A stretch of DNA of 64,000 nucleotides from Halichondria panicea (Eukaryota; Porifera; Demospongiae; Suberitida; Halichondriidae): positions 3,835,803-3,899,802 of the forward strand of contig NC_087380.1 of NCBI RefSeq assembly GCF_963675165.1, read 5' to 3'. Position 1 is the first letter of the stretch; each line of letters opens with the position of its first letter. This document shows, piece by piece, positions 22,670 to 33,687 of this stretch. The position numbers were made by a program, and so were the translations under genes. The notes under the pieces were generated by a model. The model searched no databases. It saw only the letters and a program-made list of their open reading frames with translations, and was not told the DNA's origin.

Positions 22670-23746
22670 TTAAACACCAGGATGAGCGACCATATTCAAA
22701 CGACAGCCGGTAACATGGCAACCTGTATTATCACCATGGAACTGCGAGTAGACCAACTGTAGATACTCCAAGCTTTCGGGGTCCAGCTTGTCCAACCATT
22801 CCTGACTCTTTTCCCCAATGAAAATATCGAGATCTTCATGTTTAGAAAAAATGTCTGGAATCTCACCCGATTTTCTGACTCTAAGTTGCTGCATGCGTTC
22901 ACTTTCTTCGACCTTAATGGACACTTTATTGGAAATGCCTAAAGCCTTGAGTGCATCAATAACAAAGGTCTGGCAGTTGCGGGAGAAAACATCATAGTAA
23001 TATGTCCTGTTGTATTGTGAAATCACTTCGGCTAGTCTTTGAAACACTTTACGCTTCTCGCCGGTTCGATAGAACAAGTGCTTCATCTCATCTTCAATTG
23101 GTAGCAACCGTGGCTCCAATTCAAGTGCAGCTGTTGCTTCAGCATTGTGAGGAGAAAGAGCAGTGATGTCACGTTCATCAGAGTTAAGAGATGATTCATT
23201 TTGTTCGGACTCCCAATACGGAACCACCAAGTTCTCTATGCCCCATTCCAGCACGACGTTACCAACAGTCAGGGAGACATGCTTTGCACCGTAGATAAAC
23301 TCCTTATGTTTGAAAATGTCGGTAACAGTTTCAAGCAGGCGTTGAGCTTTTCGATTTGATCTCAGGTCACGAACGGTTATCTTCAGAGGGATGAGAGCAA
23401 CGTCAATAGATCTGCGCTTTTGCCGAGATTTCGCTTTTACTACTTCGGTAGGATTCACAAACTCACCATCCGGGTTTTCATCCAGCTCTGCCAACTCTTC
23501 GAGAAGTGTTTCTTCCACAAGATGGCTGAAACTTGTATTGAGTATTGTATCAACATTTGTTAAACTCTTGACTTCGTCCTTCAACTCTGGTCCCCCTAGG
23601 TGTCGGTATCGTTCAAGATTTCTCAATTTTTCCTCAACATCAAGTTCTAGTTTTGCAGAAGCTTTCTTAGCACTAGCTTGGGATGAGCCACTTAGTTTGC
23701 TAACTGCACTGGAAGACTTCACAAATGTTTTGCTAAAAGAACTCAT
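22670..23746 (-). CDS. H/NCQ family member, 358 aa
   Basis: Single exon, ATG at 23746 (MSSFSKTFVKSSS). The Ser/Lys/Ala-rich N-terminus is shared with the other minus-strand members. Core: EKLRNLERYRHLGGPEL, FSHLVEETL, VALIPLKITVRDL, YGAKHVSLTVGNVVLEWG (His156), YNRTYYYDVFSRNCQTF (Cys258), DALKALGI, HEDLDIFI, LQLVYSQFH and CHVTGC. Predicted thiol enzyme with both catalytic residues kept. It is the counterpart of 37014-38087 in the second duplication unit; the two are nearly identical. Confidence 0.8.
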   Translation of the reverse strand: MSSFSKTFVKSSSAVSKLSGSSQASAKKASAKLELDVEEKLRNLERYRHLGGPELKDEVKSLTNVDTILNTSFSHLVEETLLEELAELDENPDGEFVNPTEVVKAKSRQKRRSIDVALIPLKITVRDLRSNRKAQRLLETVTDIFKHKEFIYGAKHVSLTVGNVVLEWGIENLVVPYWESEQNESSLNSDERDITALSPHNAEATAALELEPRLLPIEDEMKHLFYRTGEKRKVFQRLAEVISQYNRTYYYDVFSRNCQTFVIDALKALGISNKVSIKVEESERMQQLRVRKSGEIPDIFSKHEDLDIFIGEKSQEWLDKLDPESLEYLQLVYSQFHGDNTGCHVTGCRLNMVAHPGV

Positions 23747-24059
23747 GTCTATAGAGAGCTATACCTTGCAAACAAACACTTGTTAAAAGGTTGCTTACTA
23801 AAATGCTGACACATGATCATGAATACTCGATCCTACCAACCACACGTGACTGAACTGTCTGTCACATACCAACGAATGTAATTATACGAGGATGCACAAA
23901 CAAAGGACAAAATAAGAAGTGATAAGTTTCAAAAATCACAAATGATGGTCTTATGACAAAATCAATCGTTTCTGAGACAGCTAGTTCAGACAGTACAACC
24001 AAGCGACAGTTTGATACAGGGTGTACAGTATTTTCACCATGATGTGATCAATACGGATA

Positions 24060-24800
24060 CTATTTAAGGATATCTGAATGCAAATGTGATGGCTGTTTTA
24101 TGGGGGAGGAGCCTAAATCGCAGCAAGCAGTAACTCTTACAAATTTACTGCACAAGTAATTGTCGCACGTGATCATCAATTAGTGACCTTTTGACCCTGT
24201 GCAATTCCTACTTTGCTAACAAGGATTATCATCAAAATTGAAATTGAAACTGAAACCAAAATAGCTACTCAGTACCCACACTGTTGTACCAAACCAGCCT
24301 ACACATAGTTCTCCTGTGTATTCTAAACAGAATTAAGGTCACCCGTTAAGAACACCCTATACACCTTTACATGAAAAAATTAATGCCAAAATCTGGGCTG
24401 TACGAATTTTAAAACTGAATATTATGACATTTGCAACTATTTCAGTCCACCACACCTGACACAAAGTACTAGTACCAGTTACAGTATTGAAACAGAAACC
24501 ATACTATAAAGCAGGTGCTTTTTATGCACTGGGGAAAGGTAACGGACAGGAATGAAGTGTGCACCTATCACACGCATAAATTACTAACACAGATAGAGCA
24601 AATGAGCATCCACCATCCCAAGCCAACTGTAGCACCATCAGTACACTCAAGATACACATACTCATCAGAAGTATATAGGGAGAGGAAATTCACAAACACA
24701 ACCAAAGCCACCATGGAGACATCTGCATACCACAATCAGAATCTGATAGAGAATACACAAACTATAGAGGTGTACCACAGCCTCCCTCAAGCCACTAGTG
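24060..24800 (+). pseudogene. Decayed 3' remnant of an A20-finger gene
   Basis: Plus-strand sequence resembles the 3' part of the 19807 gene: ctactttgctaacaaggatta (finger 3), gcaggtgctttttatgcactg (finger 5), GKVTDRNEVCTYHTH and a tail like YSSEV. It has many frame breaks and no domain core. The same remnant recurs at about 38400-39110, so it decayed before the segmental duplication. Confidence 0.75.
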
Positions 24801-25261
24801 TAAGTTGGGCACACATGCACAACATTCACCAAAACAAACGTAACACTAAGTTCACACACACTAGGCATTGTGCCTATTTTTAAAAGCCCACACATTACAA
24901 GAAAAAAATACCTAAGGAATGAAAAGTACCTGACTATGCATATAATTATACCATTGCTGACTAATCGTTATGAATATTTGTTATGAAAGTAGTTATCACA
25001 ATAACATTGGAATAATTATAGCACCTGGGCAAGACAAAGGTGTTCCCCAACTAGGGCATGAACACAGGGATTAACTGTATTCAGTCAAATATCACCACAA
25101 AGTTCAGGCATTGAGCAAATACACAGACCAGTAATTATAATAGTCAAACATGAACAACAACAACAACAATAATTATGTTAATAAATCCACTCAGTGTCCC
25201 TCTAAAAATTAACTGTGATATTTTGTTCCAAAGACAAAATTAGTCAATTTACTATGGAACA

Positions 25262-26320
25262 TCAAGGAGTGATCATAGCCAAGCGACAGTCGATGACATG
25301 ACAACCTGCATTGTCACCACCATGGAACTGGGAATAGACCAGTTTTAGATACTCCAAGCTTTCAGGATCCAGCTTGTCCAACCATTTTTGACTCCTTTCC
25401 CAGATGAAAATATCGAGATCTTCGTGTGTAGCAAAACTGTCAGGAATATCACCAGATTTTCTGAGTCTAAGATGTTGCATACGTTCAGTTTCTTCGACCT
25501 TAACGGGCACCTTATCAGAAATGCCTACAGCCTTGAGTGCATCGATCACAAAGGTCTGGCAATTGCGGGAGCGAACATCATAGTGATACGTCCTGTTGTA
25601 TTGTGAAACAACTTCAGCCAGTATTTGAAACATTTCACGCTTATCGCTGGTACGATAGAACAAGTGCTCCACTTCTTCATCAATTGGCAGCAACCGTGGC
25701 TCCACTTCAAGTGTTGCTGTTGCTTCAGCATTGTGAGGACTAAGAACAGTGATGTCACGTGCATCAGAGTTGAGAGATGATTCATTTCGTTCGAACTCCC
25801 AATACGGAACCACCAAGCTCTCTTTACCCCATTCCAGCACTACGTCACCAACAGTCAGAGAGACATGCTTGGCACCATAGTTAAGCTTGAAAATGTCGGC
25901 TAAGGATTCAAGCACACGTTGAGCTTTTCGATTTGATTTTATGTCACGTACGACTATTTTCAGAGGAATACAAGCAACGTTAATTAACCTTTTTCTTTGC
26001 CGGCTCTTTGCTTCTCCTACTTCAATAGAATTCACCAATTCACCATCCTGGTTTTTATTCAGTGTTTCCACCTGCTGGATAAGCACCTCTTCCACAAGAT
26101 GGCTGAATTTCTCAAGTATTTTGTCCACATTCGTTAATTTTACAACTTCCACTCGTAATTCTTCTCCTCCTAGGTCTCGATACAGTTTATGCTTTCTCAA
26201 CTTTTTCTCAACTTCAAATTCTGATGATTTTTCAGAATCTTGCTTCTTAGCAGCACTAGCTTTAGATAAGCCACTAACTGCACTGACAGACTTGGCAAAT
26301 GCTTTGCTAAAGGAGCTCAT
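25262..26320 (-). CDS. H/NCQ family member, ~352 aa
   Basis: Start chosen at 26320 (MSSFSKAFAKSVS), which matches the paralogs; an in-frame ATG at 26332 adds four residues. Core: EKKLRKHKLYRDLGGEEL, FSHLVEEVL, YGAKHVSLTVGDVVLEWG (His152), YNRTYHYDVRSRNCQTF (Cys254), DALKAVGI, HEDLDIFI, LKLVYSQFH and CHVIDC. Both catalytic residues are kept. In the second duplication unit its counterpart is cut down to a 3' piece at about 39650-39972. Confidence 0.8.
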   Translation of the reverse strand: MSSFSKAFAKSVSAVSGLSKASAAKKQDSEKSSEFEVEKKLRKHKLYRDLGGEELRVEVVKLTNVDKILEKFSHLVEEVLIQQVETLNKNQDGELVNSIEVGEAKSRQRKRLINVACIPLKIVVRDIKSNRKAQRVLESLADIFKLNYGAKHVSLTVGDVVLEWGKESLVVPYWEFERNESSLNSDARDITVLSPHNAEATATLEVEPRLLPIDEEVEHLFYRTSDKREMFQILAEVVSQYNRTYHYDVRSRNCQTFVIDALKAVGISDKVPVKVEETERMQHLRLRKSGDIPDSFATHEDLDIFIWERSQKWLDKLDPESLEYLKLVYSQFHGGDNAGCHVIDCRLAMITP

Positions 26321-26473
26321 AATTATAAGCAAACAGGTTTCAATTACTTTACACTACTCCCAAATTGCTGATACAATGCATATATGAATATGAATACTTT
26401 AGGGTATCCACCAACCACGGCCACATGCACTTACTGAATGGTCACATTCTACCAATGAATATAATGATAATTA

Positions 26474-26628
26474 TACTGTATAACGTGAAACTTTCGAGGC
26501 ACTTATTTCCGTGGAATAGCCTCTAAAAACGTCAGACGTTGTGCTTCGTGGACCTAATTTTCGTGGGATTGCTAACCCACGAAAACAGCGCAACATTAAT
26601 CCCCTCGAAAATTCCGCGCTATATGGTA
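26474..26628. mobile_element. TACCGTA-family MITE
   Basis: Left end TACTGTATAACGTGAAACTT, right end CGCGCTATATGGTA, with the internal ttttcgtgggatt / acccacgaaaa pair. 155 bp. It lies upstream of the gene ending at 26320. Confidence 0.7.
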
Positions 26629-26784
26629 AGACACAAGTGCACTTTGACAGTTGAACAAACAATTTAGAACGACTGCCCTTATTGCACAACACCATAAATA
26701 TTATTCTTACACAGGAAGTAAACAAAACCACAGCTAAACAATAACAATTATTAGCACATTATCAGTTTCTGATCAAATGATACA

Positions 26785-28270
26785 CTAACCTGAGGCCGTG
26801 CCGCGGCCAGCGGGTTAATAGTAGTCCTAGTTCATTGGTTTGTTTGTGATCTCTGAGTCTACTCACCTGGATGCCATATAGCACTGCGTTTATAGCATAG
26901 ATAGCCTCCACACAAGTTATTAGTTATTAGTTGTCGAATAAAACGAGCAAAATCCAACTTGCACGTTGGCTGCATGGTTAGCTAGCTACACGCGGCCTTT
27001 CATCGAGGTACGTATTTATAGCTGAAGTGATCCCGTACCAGGAACAATAGCACAGGGTCATTAAAGTAGAAAGCTATAATTATATAGAATTCGTTTGTTG
27101 CTTTGCTATATCTTGTCAACAGCCAAGGGTTATAGCACTTCAGTGCTCTAGTTATATATAACTAGAGCACTGAAGTGCTATAACCCTCGGCTGTTATAAC
27201 TAGAGCACTGAAGTGCTATAACCCTCGGCTGTTATATACAAAAATCAAACAAGCAAAACACACACACACAACAGATTATACTCGTTTTTTGATGACAGTG
27301 CAACAAAACAAACTTAACATTATGTTCACACTACTCACACGGTCCATACGTACGACAATTATAGCAATAGATTATGAGGTAATCAATAGACACGTGCACC
27401 ATGCACACGTTTAAAGGCTATCAAGAATCGGATCACATTGTTATGAGAACAATTTAATACTGGAATGAGAGTACCTGACTACTTACCATTAGTGTGAATA
27501 CTATGTACCAAGTATGTACGTAAACTTAATGGACCGACTAATAACCCGAGGCGCATGGGTGGCCACGGGTCATAGTAGTCGTCTGGTCTGTGTGTGGGTG
27601 TGTAATTCTGAGTTTGCTCACCTGGATGCTATGGTGTTTCGTTTGAAGCCTTCACACAACAAGTTATCAGTTTAGTAAATTGATGTTAAAGATTCGTTGT
27701 CAAATAAAAGCGAGATAAGAACTTTACCTTGCACGCTGGCTATATAGAGCTAGCTAGCTAAACACGGCTATACTTACAAAGGTATTAAGGGCACAGAACT
27801 AAATGAAGCAAACTGTATGCACTTAGTCAAGTATCAGCACACATTGATCGTAATATACACAGAGCTATACAAAGCAAACTGTGTGCACTCAGTCAAGTAT
27901 CAGCACACATTGATCGTAATATACAAAGAGCTATACAAAGCAAACTGTATGGTGTGCACTTAGTCAAGTATCAGCACACATTGATCGTAATATACACAGA
28001 GCTATACAAAGCAAACTGTGTGCACTCAGTCAAGTATCAGCACACATTGATCGTAATAATTATACACAGAACTATATAAAGCAAACTGTGTTCACTCAGT
28101 CAAATATCAGCACACATTATCATAATATACACAGAATTAAAACATCATCATGTAATAAAAAGCAAACATAATTATGTAGACAACAACAAGTTAATAAATC
28201 CACTGAGTCTCAGTGTTCTTCTAAACTTAAAAAGTACATAGTAGATCTGTTCTTATTCCAAGGACACTAT
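26785..28270. repeat. Repeat block between two minus-strand family genes
   Basis: It contains inverted partial copies of the CTAGAGCACT/CTCGGGTAA repeat (about 26790-27235 and 27545-27780). Short inverted and direct copies of actagagcactgaagtgcta lie at 27140-27235. A 66-70-bp tandem array (aaagcaaactgtgtgcactc ... acacattgatcgtaat) spans about 27790-28137 with about 5 copies. No gene. Confidence 0.75.
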
Positions 28271-29347
28271 TCATACTGAAGGAGTGATCATAAACAAACG
28301 GCAGTCAGTAACATGGCAACCTGTATTATTATCACCGTGGAACTGCGAGTAGACTAACTGTAAATACTCCAAGCTTTCAGGGTCCAGCTCGTCCAACCAT
28401 CTTTGACTCTTTTCAGAGATGAAAAAATCGAGATCTTCATGTGTAGCAAAACTGTCTGGAATCTCACTCAATTTTTTGACTCTAAGTTGCTGCATACGTT
28501 CACTTTCTTCGACCTTAATGGGTACCTTATCGGAAATGCCTACAGCCTTGAGTGCATCAATAACAAATGCCTGGCAGTTGCGTTTGAGAACATCGTAGTG
28601 ATGCATTGTGTTGTATTGTGAGATAACTTCGGCCAGTCTTTGAAACACTTCCAGCTTCTCGCTGGTACGATAAAACAAGTGCTCCACCTCATCTTCAATC
28701 GGTAGCAACCATGGCTCCACTTCAGGCGCAGCTGTTGCTTCAGCATTGTGAGTACTAAGAGAAGTGATGTCACGAGCATCAGACTTGACAGATCTTTCTT
28801 TTTGTTCGAGCTCCCAATACGGAACCACCAAGCTCTCTTTACCCCATTCCAGCACTACGTCACCAACAGTCAGAGAGACATGCTTGGCACCGTATTCTCC
28901 AATTTTGAAAATGTCAGCAAAGGTTTCAAGCAGACGTTGAGCTTTTCGATTTGATCTCAGGTCACGAACGGTTATCTTCAGAGGAATGCGAGCAACATTA
29001 ACAGATCTACATCTCTGTTGGGTCTGTGCTTCTCCTACTTCGGTAGAATTCAACCACTCAACATCTGAATTTTCATCCAGCTCTTTCACCTGTTCAATAA
29101 GTACCTCTTGCACAAGATGGCTGAAATTCTCAAGTATATTGTCAACTTTAGTTAATCTTTCAACTTCCTCTTGTAATTCTTTTCCTCCTAGGTTTCGGTA
29201 CTTTTTATGCCTTCTCAACTTTTTCTCGACTTGAAGTGCCCAACATTTCTCTGTAGTGGGCTTCTTAGCAGCACTAGCTTTGGATGAGCCACTGCCACTA
29301 GCTGCACTGGCAGACTTGCCAAATACTTCGCAAATAGACTTCATCAA
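28271..29347 (-). CDS. H/NCQ family member, 358 aa
   Basis: ATG at 29347 (MMKSICEVFGKSASAASG). Core: EKKLRRHKKYRNLGGKEL, FSHLVQEVL, YGAKHVSLTVGDVVLEWG (His156), YNTMHHYDVLKRNCQAF (Cys258), DALKAVGI, HEDLDFFI, LQLVYSQFH and CHVTDC. Both catalytic residues are present. It pairs with 40317-41375 in the second unit. Confidence 0.8.
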   Translation of the reverse strand: MMKSICEVFGKSASAASGSGSSKASAAKKPTTEKCWALQVEKKLRRHKKYRNLGGKELQEEVERLTKVDNILENFSHLVQEVLIEQVKELDENSDVEWLNSTEVGEAQTQQRCRSVNVARIPLKITVRDLRSNRKAQRLLETFADIFKIGEYGAKHVSLTVGDVVLEWGKESLVVPYWELEQKERSVKSDARDITSLSTHNAEATAAPEVEPWLLPIEDEVEHLFYRTSEKLEVFQRLAEVISQYNTMHHYDVLKRNCQAFVIDALKAVGISDKVPIKVEESERMQQLRVKKLSEIPDSFATHEDLDFFISEKSQRWLDELDPESLEYLQLVYSQFHGDNNTGCHVTDCRLFMITPSV

Positions 29348-29575
29348 ATCTTGTAAGCAAACAGGTTTCTACAATAAACAATTACAAATAGCTATTACCC
29401 AAAATGCTGATAATGCAAATACTATAGGGTATCCACCCAACCACACACTCTACCAGACGATAAATTATACATTGTGTACATGTAGGTTAAGACACAAGCA
29501 AAGTCAAAAATGATTAAGAAAGAGCTAAATTTATTATCAAACAAGCAAAACACTCGCACACAAAATATTTATGAT

Positions 29576-30645
29576 AACATCGATCGTTGCTGCAATAATT
29601 CGGACAGTACAGTCTGCCCTAAGACCCCAAATGTTGTAAGACAGGAAGTGCTACAAGTTGCCTCATGAATATATTAATGAGAACAGTTTTTCTTTGTTTC
29701 TGATAAAAATAAAGGTTTTTAGAGCTATCTAAGTTGAAATATGTAACATGAAGACAGTTTAACATACGATAAACACTTTAAATTATGAATTTGGGTCAAA
29801 TTAGCATGAAGTTGTGTAAAACGATTGCAGAATGTTTGAATTTTTGAGCAAGCTGTTCACCATCGACGTAGCAAGCTAAAAATTGAATTTTTGCGCAAGC
29901 TGTTCACACTATCTCAATCTAGTCCAAACTTGCTGAGTCAATACATTCCATATTGAACTAATTTATCTCTTAGTAACAGGTTCTAGTTCAGTAAATGGTC
30001 TGTGTTATGAGCTTTGGAAATTCAGAAAAAATCACCCTTCACTACTGGCAGAGTTGTTGGGTGTCTTCATTATGAATATCATTAAAACAATGTTTTTGTG
30101 ATGTCATCCTTATGAATACCATTAAAAAACTTGTGGTATGTATTTCCTGTCTTGTCTTGCAAATACTGAAAAGTTGGGGGTCTTTGGGCAGACTGGTACA
30201 AACAAGCGACAGTTTGGTACAGGGCATACAGTCTCACCATGAAACTGCTTGTACACAAGTTGCAGATACTCAAAGCTGTCGGTTTGAAGGTGGGCATTTT
30301 GCTTTTACTATTAATACGTAAACATCCACGTCCTCGTGTCGAGTGAAACTGTCGGGAACGTTGTCAGATTTCTTCTCTTTCAACTGCAGCATACGGTCAC
30401 TTATAGGAGGTGAAGAGCAAGTCTTTGCCGAAATCCCCAGAGCTTCTAACACATCACACACAAACTTCTGAGAGTTGCGTTTAGGTGAGCTGTAGTAATA
30501 AGCTTTGTTGTATTTTGAGATCACCTTGGCTACCCCTCCGAATATTGGACTGTCTTCTGAGACACTGTGCAGTAAAAGAAATACTCAATCGTTTCAACAA
30601 TAGAAGTATTAAACCCATCCAGTGCTTCATATTCGTCTAGTGACT
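29576..30645 (-). pseudogene. Broken H/NCQ family copy (counterpart of 41622-42581)
   Basis: The 3' end is at about 29576-29609 and the rest at 30196-30645; a MITE (29610-30195) separates them. The recognisable middle reads ISKYNKAYYYSSPKRNSQKF, DVLEALGISAKTC and DNVPDSFTRHEDVDVYV. Frame breaks are present and the N-terminal half is missing. Like its counterpart it has Ser instead of Cys in the NCQ motif (NSQKF), so the substitution is older than the duplication. Confidence 0.82.
29610..30195. mobile_element. MITE inserted in a family copy, with a clear 3-bp target duplication
   Basis: Ends CAGTCTGCCC and GGGCAGACTG are inverted repeats, extended by aagaccccaa / ttgggggtctt. Flanks read ...cggacaGTA | element | GTAcaaacaagc; the uninterrupted paralog at about 41660 reads cggacagtacaaacaagc. 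This shows a GTA target-site duplication. 586 bp, no transposase ORF. Confidence 0.88.
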
Positions 30646-31740
30646 AGTTTTGTTGTGATGGCTTCTACTTCTCTTCTGCTCTTGCTCAAGCTCTCTCCAG
30701 TGTTGGTTTTGTCTTCTTTTGTACTGTGGTAGAGTGGTGGGTGTTTTTCTGTCAGTACCGATAGGCTCTGGCAAGTCTATACTTGCTTCCAGACGCTTGT
30801 TTGATGCCATCTCGATAAGATCAGTGTTCCTCGTTAGCCTCCTTTGCAGCCTCTCCTTTTTCTGTTCTTTGTCACAGAAGAGAAAATTGGAGGAACAAAG
30901 AAAGAAAGAAAGAAGCGACAAAGAAAAAGAAGAGCCTGCCTTGCTAAGTCGCGTGATCCCCATACTGACGTAGACAAATTTTAACGAGCGTGGGCGAGAG
31001 AAAACCTCAATAACTGTCCTCCCACACAGTACTGGAGCGCATTTACCAGGAACATAATCTGTTATGAACAGTACAGTACAGTAGAGTCAGCCTTCGTGAG
31101 ACCTTTAGTCACTAGAGGAAGTATGAAAGACTAGAGTAGAGTAGACTATACTGCTGTAATAATTATATCTACTAGTCAAGTGGGTCTGTTCTGAACTCAG
31201 GAAAAAAAACTGAGCTAAATTTAGATATAAATCTAGATCTTTAGTCTTTACTATAGGTAAGCCCTCGTCTATGATGTCTCCACGCTTGATTCTGGCTTAC
31301 AATGTACGATGCTAACAGCTTTTATGTTAGAGTTTGCAATGCGTAGGCATGCTGTAGCTATTTGCTCTGTCAGGCTCCGCCCAGCTAGTGATTGCCCACG
31401 TTCATTTTCACTCGTCTACCACTCGTTTACCGTCACGCGACTTAAAGGCAGGCTCTCCTTTTTCTTTGTCTCTTCCTTCTTTCTTTCTTTGTTCCTCCAA
31501 TTAGTCCCGTATTTTAACTATTGACAAAGAACAGAAAAAGGAGAGGCTGCGAAGGAGGCTAGCTCCTTGTATGAGCCTAGAGTTGTGATGGCGATTTCTC
31601 TCTCTTGACACTTGTTTAATCAACCACGTGGGTGACCACAGTACAAAAGGTTAATTGATCACTAAGAGTGTTACTAACAAATTTACTATTGAATCCACCC
31701 ACGCGCAAACAGTGGTTACCAGGCCCTCTAGTGAGAGGGG
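30646..31740. other. Inter-unit spacer with an inverted repeat
   Basis: A minus-strand open frame (about 30637-30963, Lys/Arg-rich, TDRKTPTTLPQYKRRQNQHW) has no homology I recognise. Part of it (agcctctcctttttctgttc) recurs inverted at about 31520-31550, with a matching ctttctttctttgttcctcc block at 31475-31498, so it is probably repeat DNA. No supported gene. Confidence 0.5.
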
Positions 31741-31823
31741 CTGGGATCGAGGCTACACAGGAATAGAAGTCAGCACACAGCAGTCTTCCGCCCACACAAT
31801 TTTATTGACCAGCAATACTTAAA

Positions 31824-31834
31824 GGGAAAGTCCC
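31824..31834 (+). promoter_or_regulatory. kappaB-like site upstream of the broken 31928 copy
   Basis: GGGAAAGTCCC, same as at 19709 and 33608. It lies 33 bp before a TATAAAAG box (31868-31875) and 93 bp before the ATG of a broken copy. Confidence 0.5.
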
Positions 31835-31927
31835 AGGTTGTTTACCTCACCACACCTACTTATTACTTATAAAAGTGCTTACAAGCCAGCTAACTTTAAT
31901 CTATGTTTAGCTACAATATAATACAGC

Positions 31928-32870
31928 ATGGCAGCTACAAGAAAGGTACTGAAGAAACTCAAAAATCACCCTACCCACAAGACAAAGCCAGTACAAGAGC
32001 TAAAACAGCTTGCTATTGAGCTAATCATACCATGTACCAGCGAAGATTCGAGAGAGATTTGCCCACTTATTTCAAGCTAAAGGAATTTTGGGAGAACTTT
32101 TGGAAGACGACCACGACGGAGAAGCCCTACACACACTAGAATTTGAAGCACATCACCAGAAAATCAAGCACGAAACTTCAAAAGCATGCCACCTCGCAGT
32201 CAAGATATCACTGCAAAAGCTGCAGATTACACTACCGTTTGTTCACACATTTGCAGAAAAACTCAAGTTTGAATACGGTGGTCTACACACTGCTGTAGTT
32301 GTTGGTGATGTTGTCATAGAGTAGGGTGTGGAGGAGCTTGTTGAGCCTCGTAGCGTTCCTAACTTTGTGTCGAAATGGTAGGGAGGTTTCAAGCGAAGAT
32401 GAGCTTGGCAAACAGGCAAGGAGATACTGTGCAAAAGAAATCGAAGCTGATCTTTAAGAAACCAATTGAATTCACAGGCAAGCTCCAAGAGCGATTCGAG
32501 CAGCTAAAGAAAAGAAATAGAAAAGTGCCAACTGAGTTAAAGTCTCACCAAAACCTTGACGCAGAACGAATTAGGCTAACAAGACCTCGAATATCTTCAG
32601 TGCCTGTATTTTGTAGAGCATTTACCAAAAATCGTGAAATCTGGCAATCATGAAACCTGGGTATGTAGAATGCCCACTTGCAAAAGTGGTGAGCTAGACA
32701 AGCTAATTCGAGAACACAGCCTTCTGTTCAAACAGTTCCTACCCGGAGCCGAGCAGAGTGCTGAAGGCGATGAAAGCGAAGTGTGCAGGTTTCATAAAGA
32801 CAAAGTAGATGCTATCGATGGACCAATTAAGAGTATACTGCCGATTAGACAATGTATAATTTATATGAAA
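31928..32870 (+). pseudogene. Chimeric broken copy: A20-finger gene 5' part joined to the 3' end of an 18401-type gene
   Basis: The first part matches the 19807 and 33688 genes from promoter and ATG onward. It has a short insertion near 32031 that shifts frame, a stop where the paralogs read VVIEWG (TAG near 32322) and an internal deletion removing the NCQ region around 32440-32455. After KQFLPGAEQSAE the sequence switches to GDESEVCRF and AIDGPIK, the C-terminus of the 18401 gene, and its 3' flank (gtataatttatatgaa) follows. All zinc fingers are absent. The join indicates unequal crossing-over or gene conversion. Confidence 0.85.
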
Positions 32871-32899
32871 TACGTTGTTATTATAAACACTATCATGTG

Positions 32900-33480
32900 T
32901 TTGCTTAGCCTCGTTGTCTCTAGCTAGGCCGCCAACTATAGACCTGGTGTTGGTGTGTATCTGGGCGTGGTTAGGAACCAAAAAACAAGAAGCAGAGAGA
33001 TTTGCAAGAACAACACACCTGTCGACAAGGGCCGGCAGTGTTGGTCCTACCTATACTAGTTTGTAGTCCACCTACTAGTTTGTAGTCCATCACAAAGGGC
33101 AGTGAGTGAAAGCAAAAGACTTGTCATACCATGTTAAAAACCATGGCAAAGACGTTTCTTCCTTCTGACAAGGGCTGGGCCTGTTCTGCAATGAGAGTGG
33201 GGCCTTCTTGTGAAGCAGACACTGTATATGTTAATCTGAACTTGCCATAGCTAGCTAGCTAGCTAGATAATCTATGGGCTAGATTTTAGTTACTTCAGAG
33301 CACACATGGAGCTAAATTACGGTTATACGGGGAATATGACAAGAAACAAAGTGTGAAGAATCTCTGCTTTGGTTTCCGGTTCTTGCCACGCCCAGATACA
33401 ATCAATACCAGGCTATATTTTTCAACTTCGTTCTCAAAAAAAATCAGCCTGGGACCGAGGCTAGTGTTTGCTGTAATCAA
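32900..33480. other. Insertion between the chimeric copy and the second A20-finger gene
   Basis: This stretch interrupts sequence that is continuous at about 19575-19600, between the 18401 gene's 3' flank and the A20-finger promoter. Its ends (tagcctcgttg / gaccgaggcta) hint at an inverted-repeat element. No coding sequence recognised. Confidence 0.5.
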
Positions 33481-33607
33481 ACACAAACATAGTAGATTTT
33501 ACATTATGATTATCTGCTATCTAAGCAACAGTGAGTACGTGCACCACAGGAATAGAAGTCAGCAGCAGCAGTCTTCCGCCCACACAATTTAATTGCAAAT
33601 ACTTAAA

Positions 33608-33618
33608 GGGAAAGTCCC
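33608..33618 (+). promoter_or_regulatory. kappaB-like site upstream of the 33688 gene
   Basis: GGGAAAGTCCC, 24 bp before TATAAAAG and 70 bp before the ATG. Contains the reverse complement of GGGACTTTCC. Confidence 0.55.
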
Positions 33619-33642
33619 AGGTTGTTTATCACCACACCTACT

Positions 33643-33650
33643 TATAAAAG
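33643..33650 (+). promoter_or_regulatory. TATA box of the 33688 gene
   Basis: TATAAAAG, 38 bp before the ATG, in the context cctacttataaaagtgccta, which is conserved at 19745 and 31868. Confidence 0.6.
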
Positions 33651-33687
33651 TGCCTACAACTATAACCTTGTTTAGCTACAATACAGC

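Noticed and set aside
30637-30963. Lys/Arg-rich minus-strand frame
   Set aside because: Part of it recurs inverted at about 31470-31560, so it is more likely repeat DNA than a gene.
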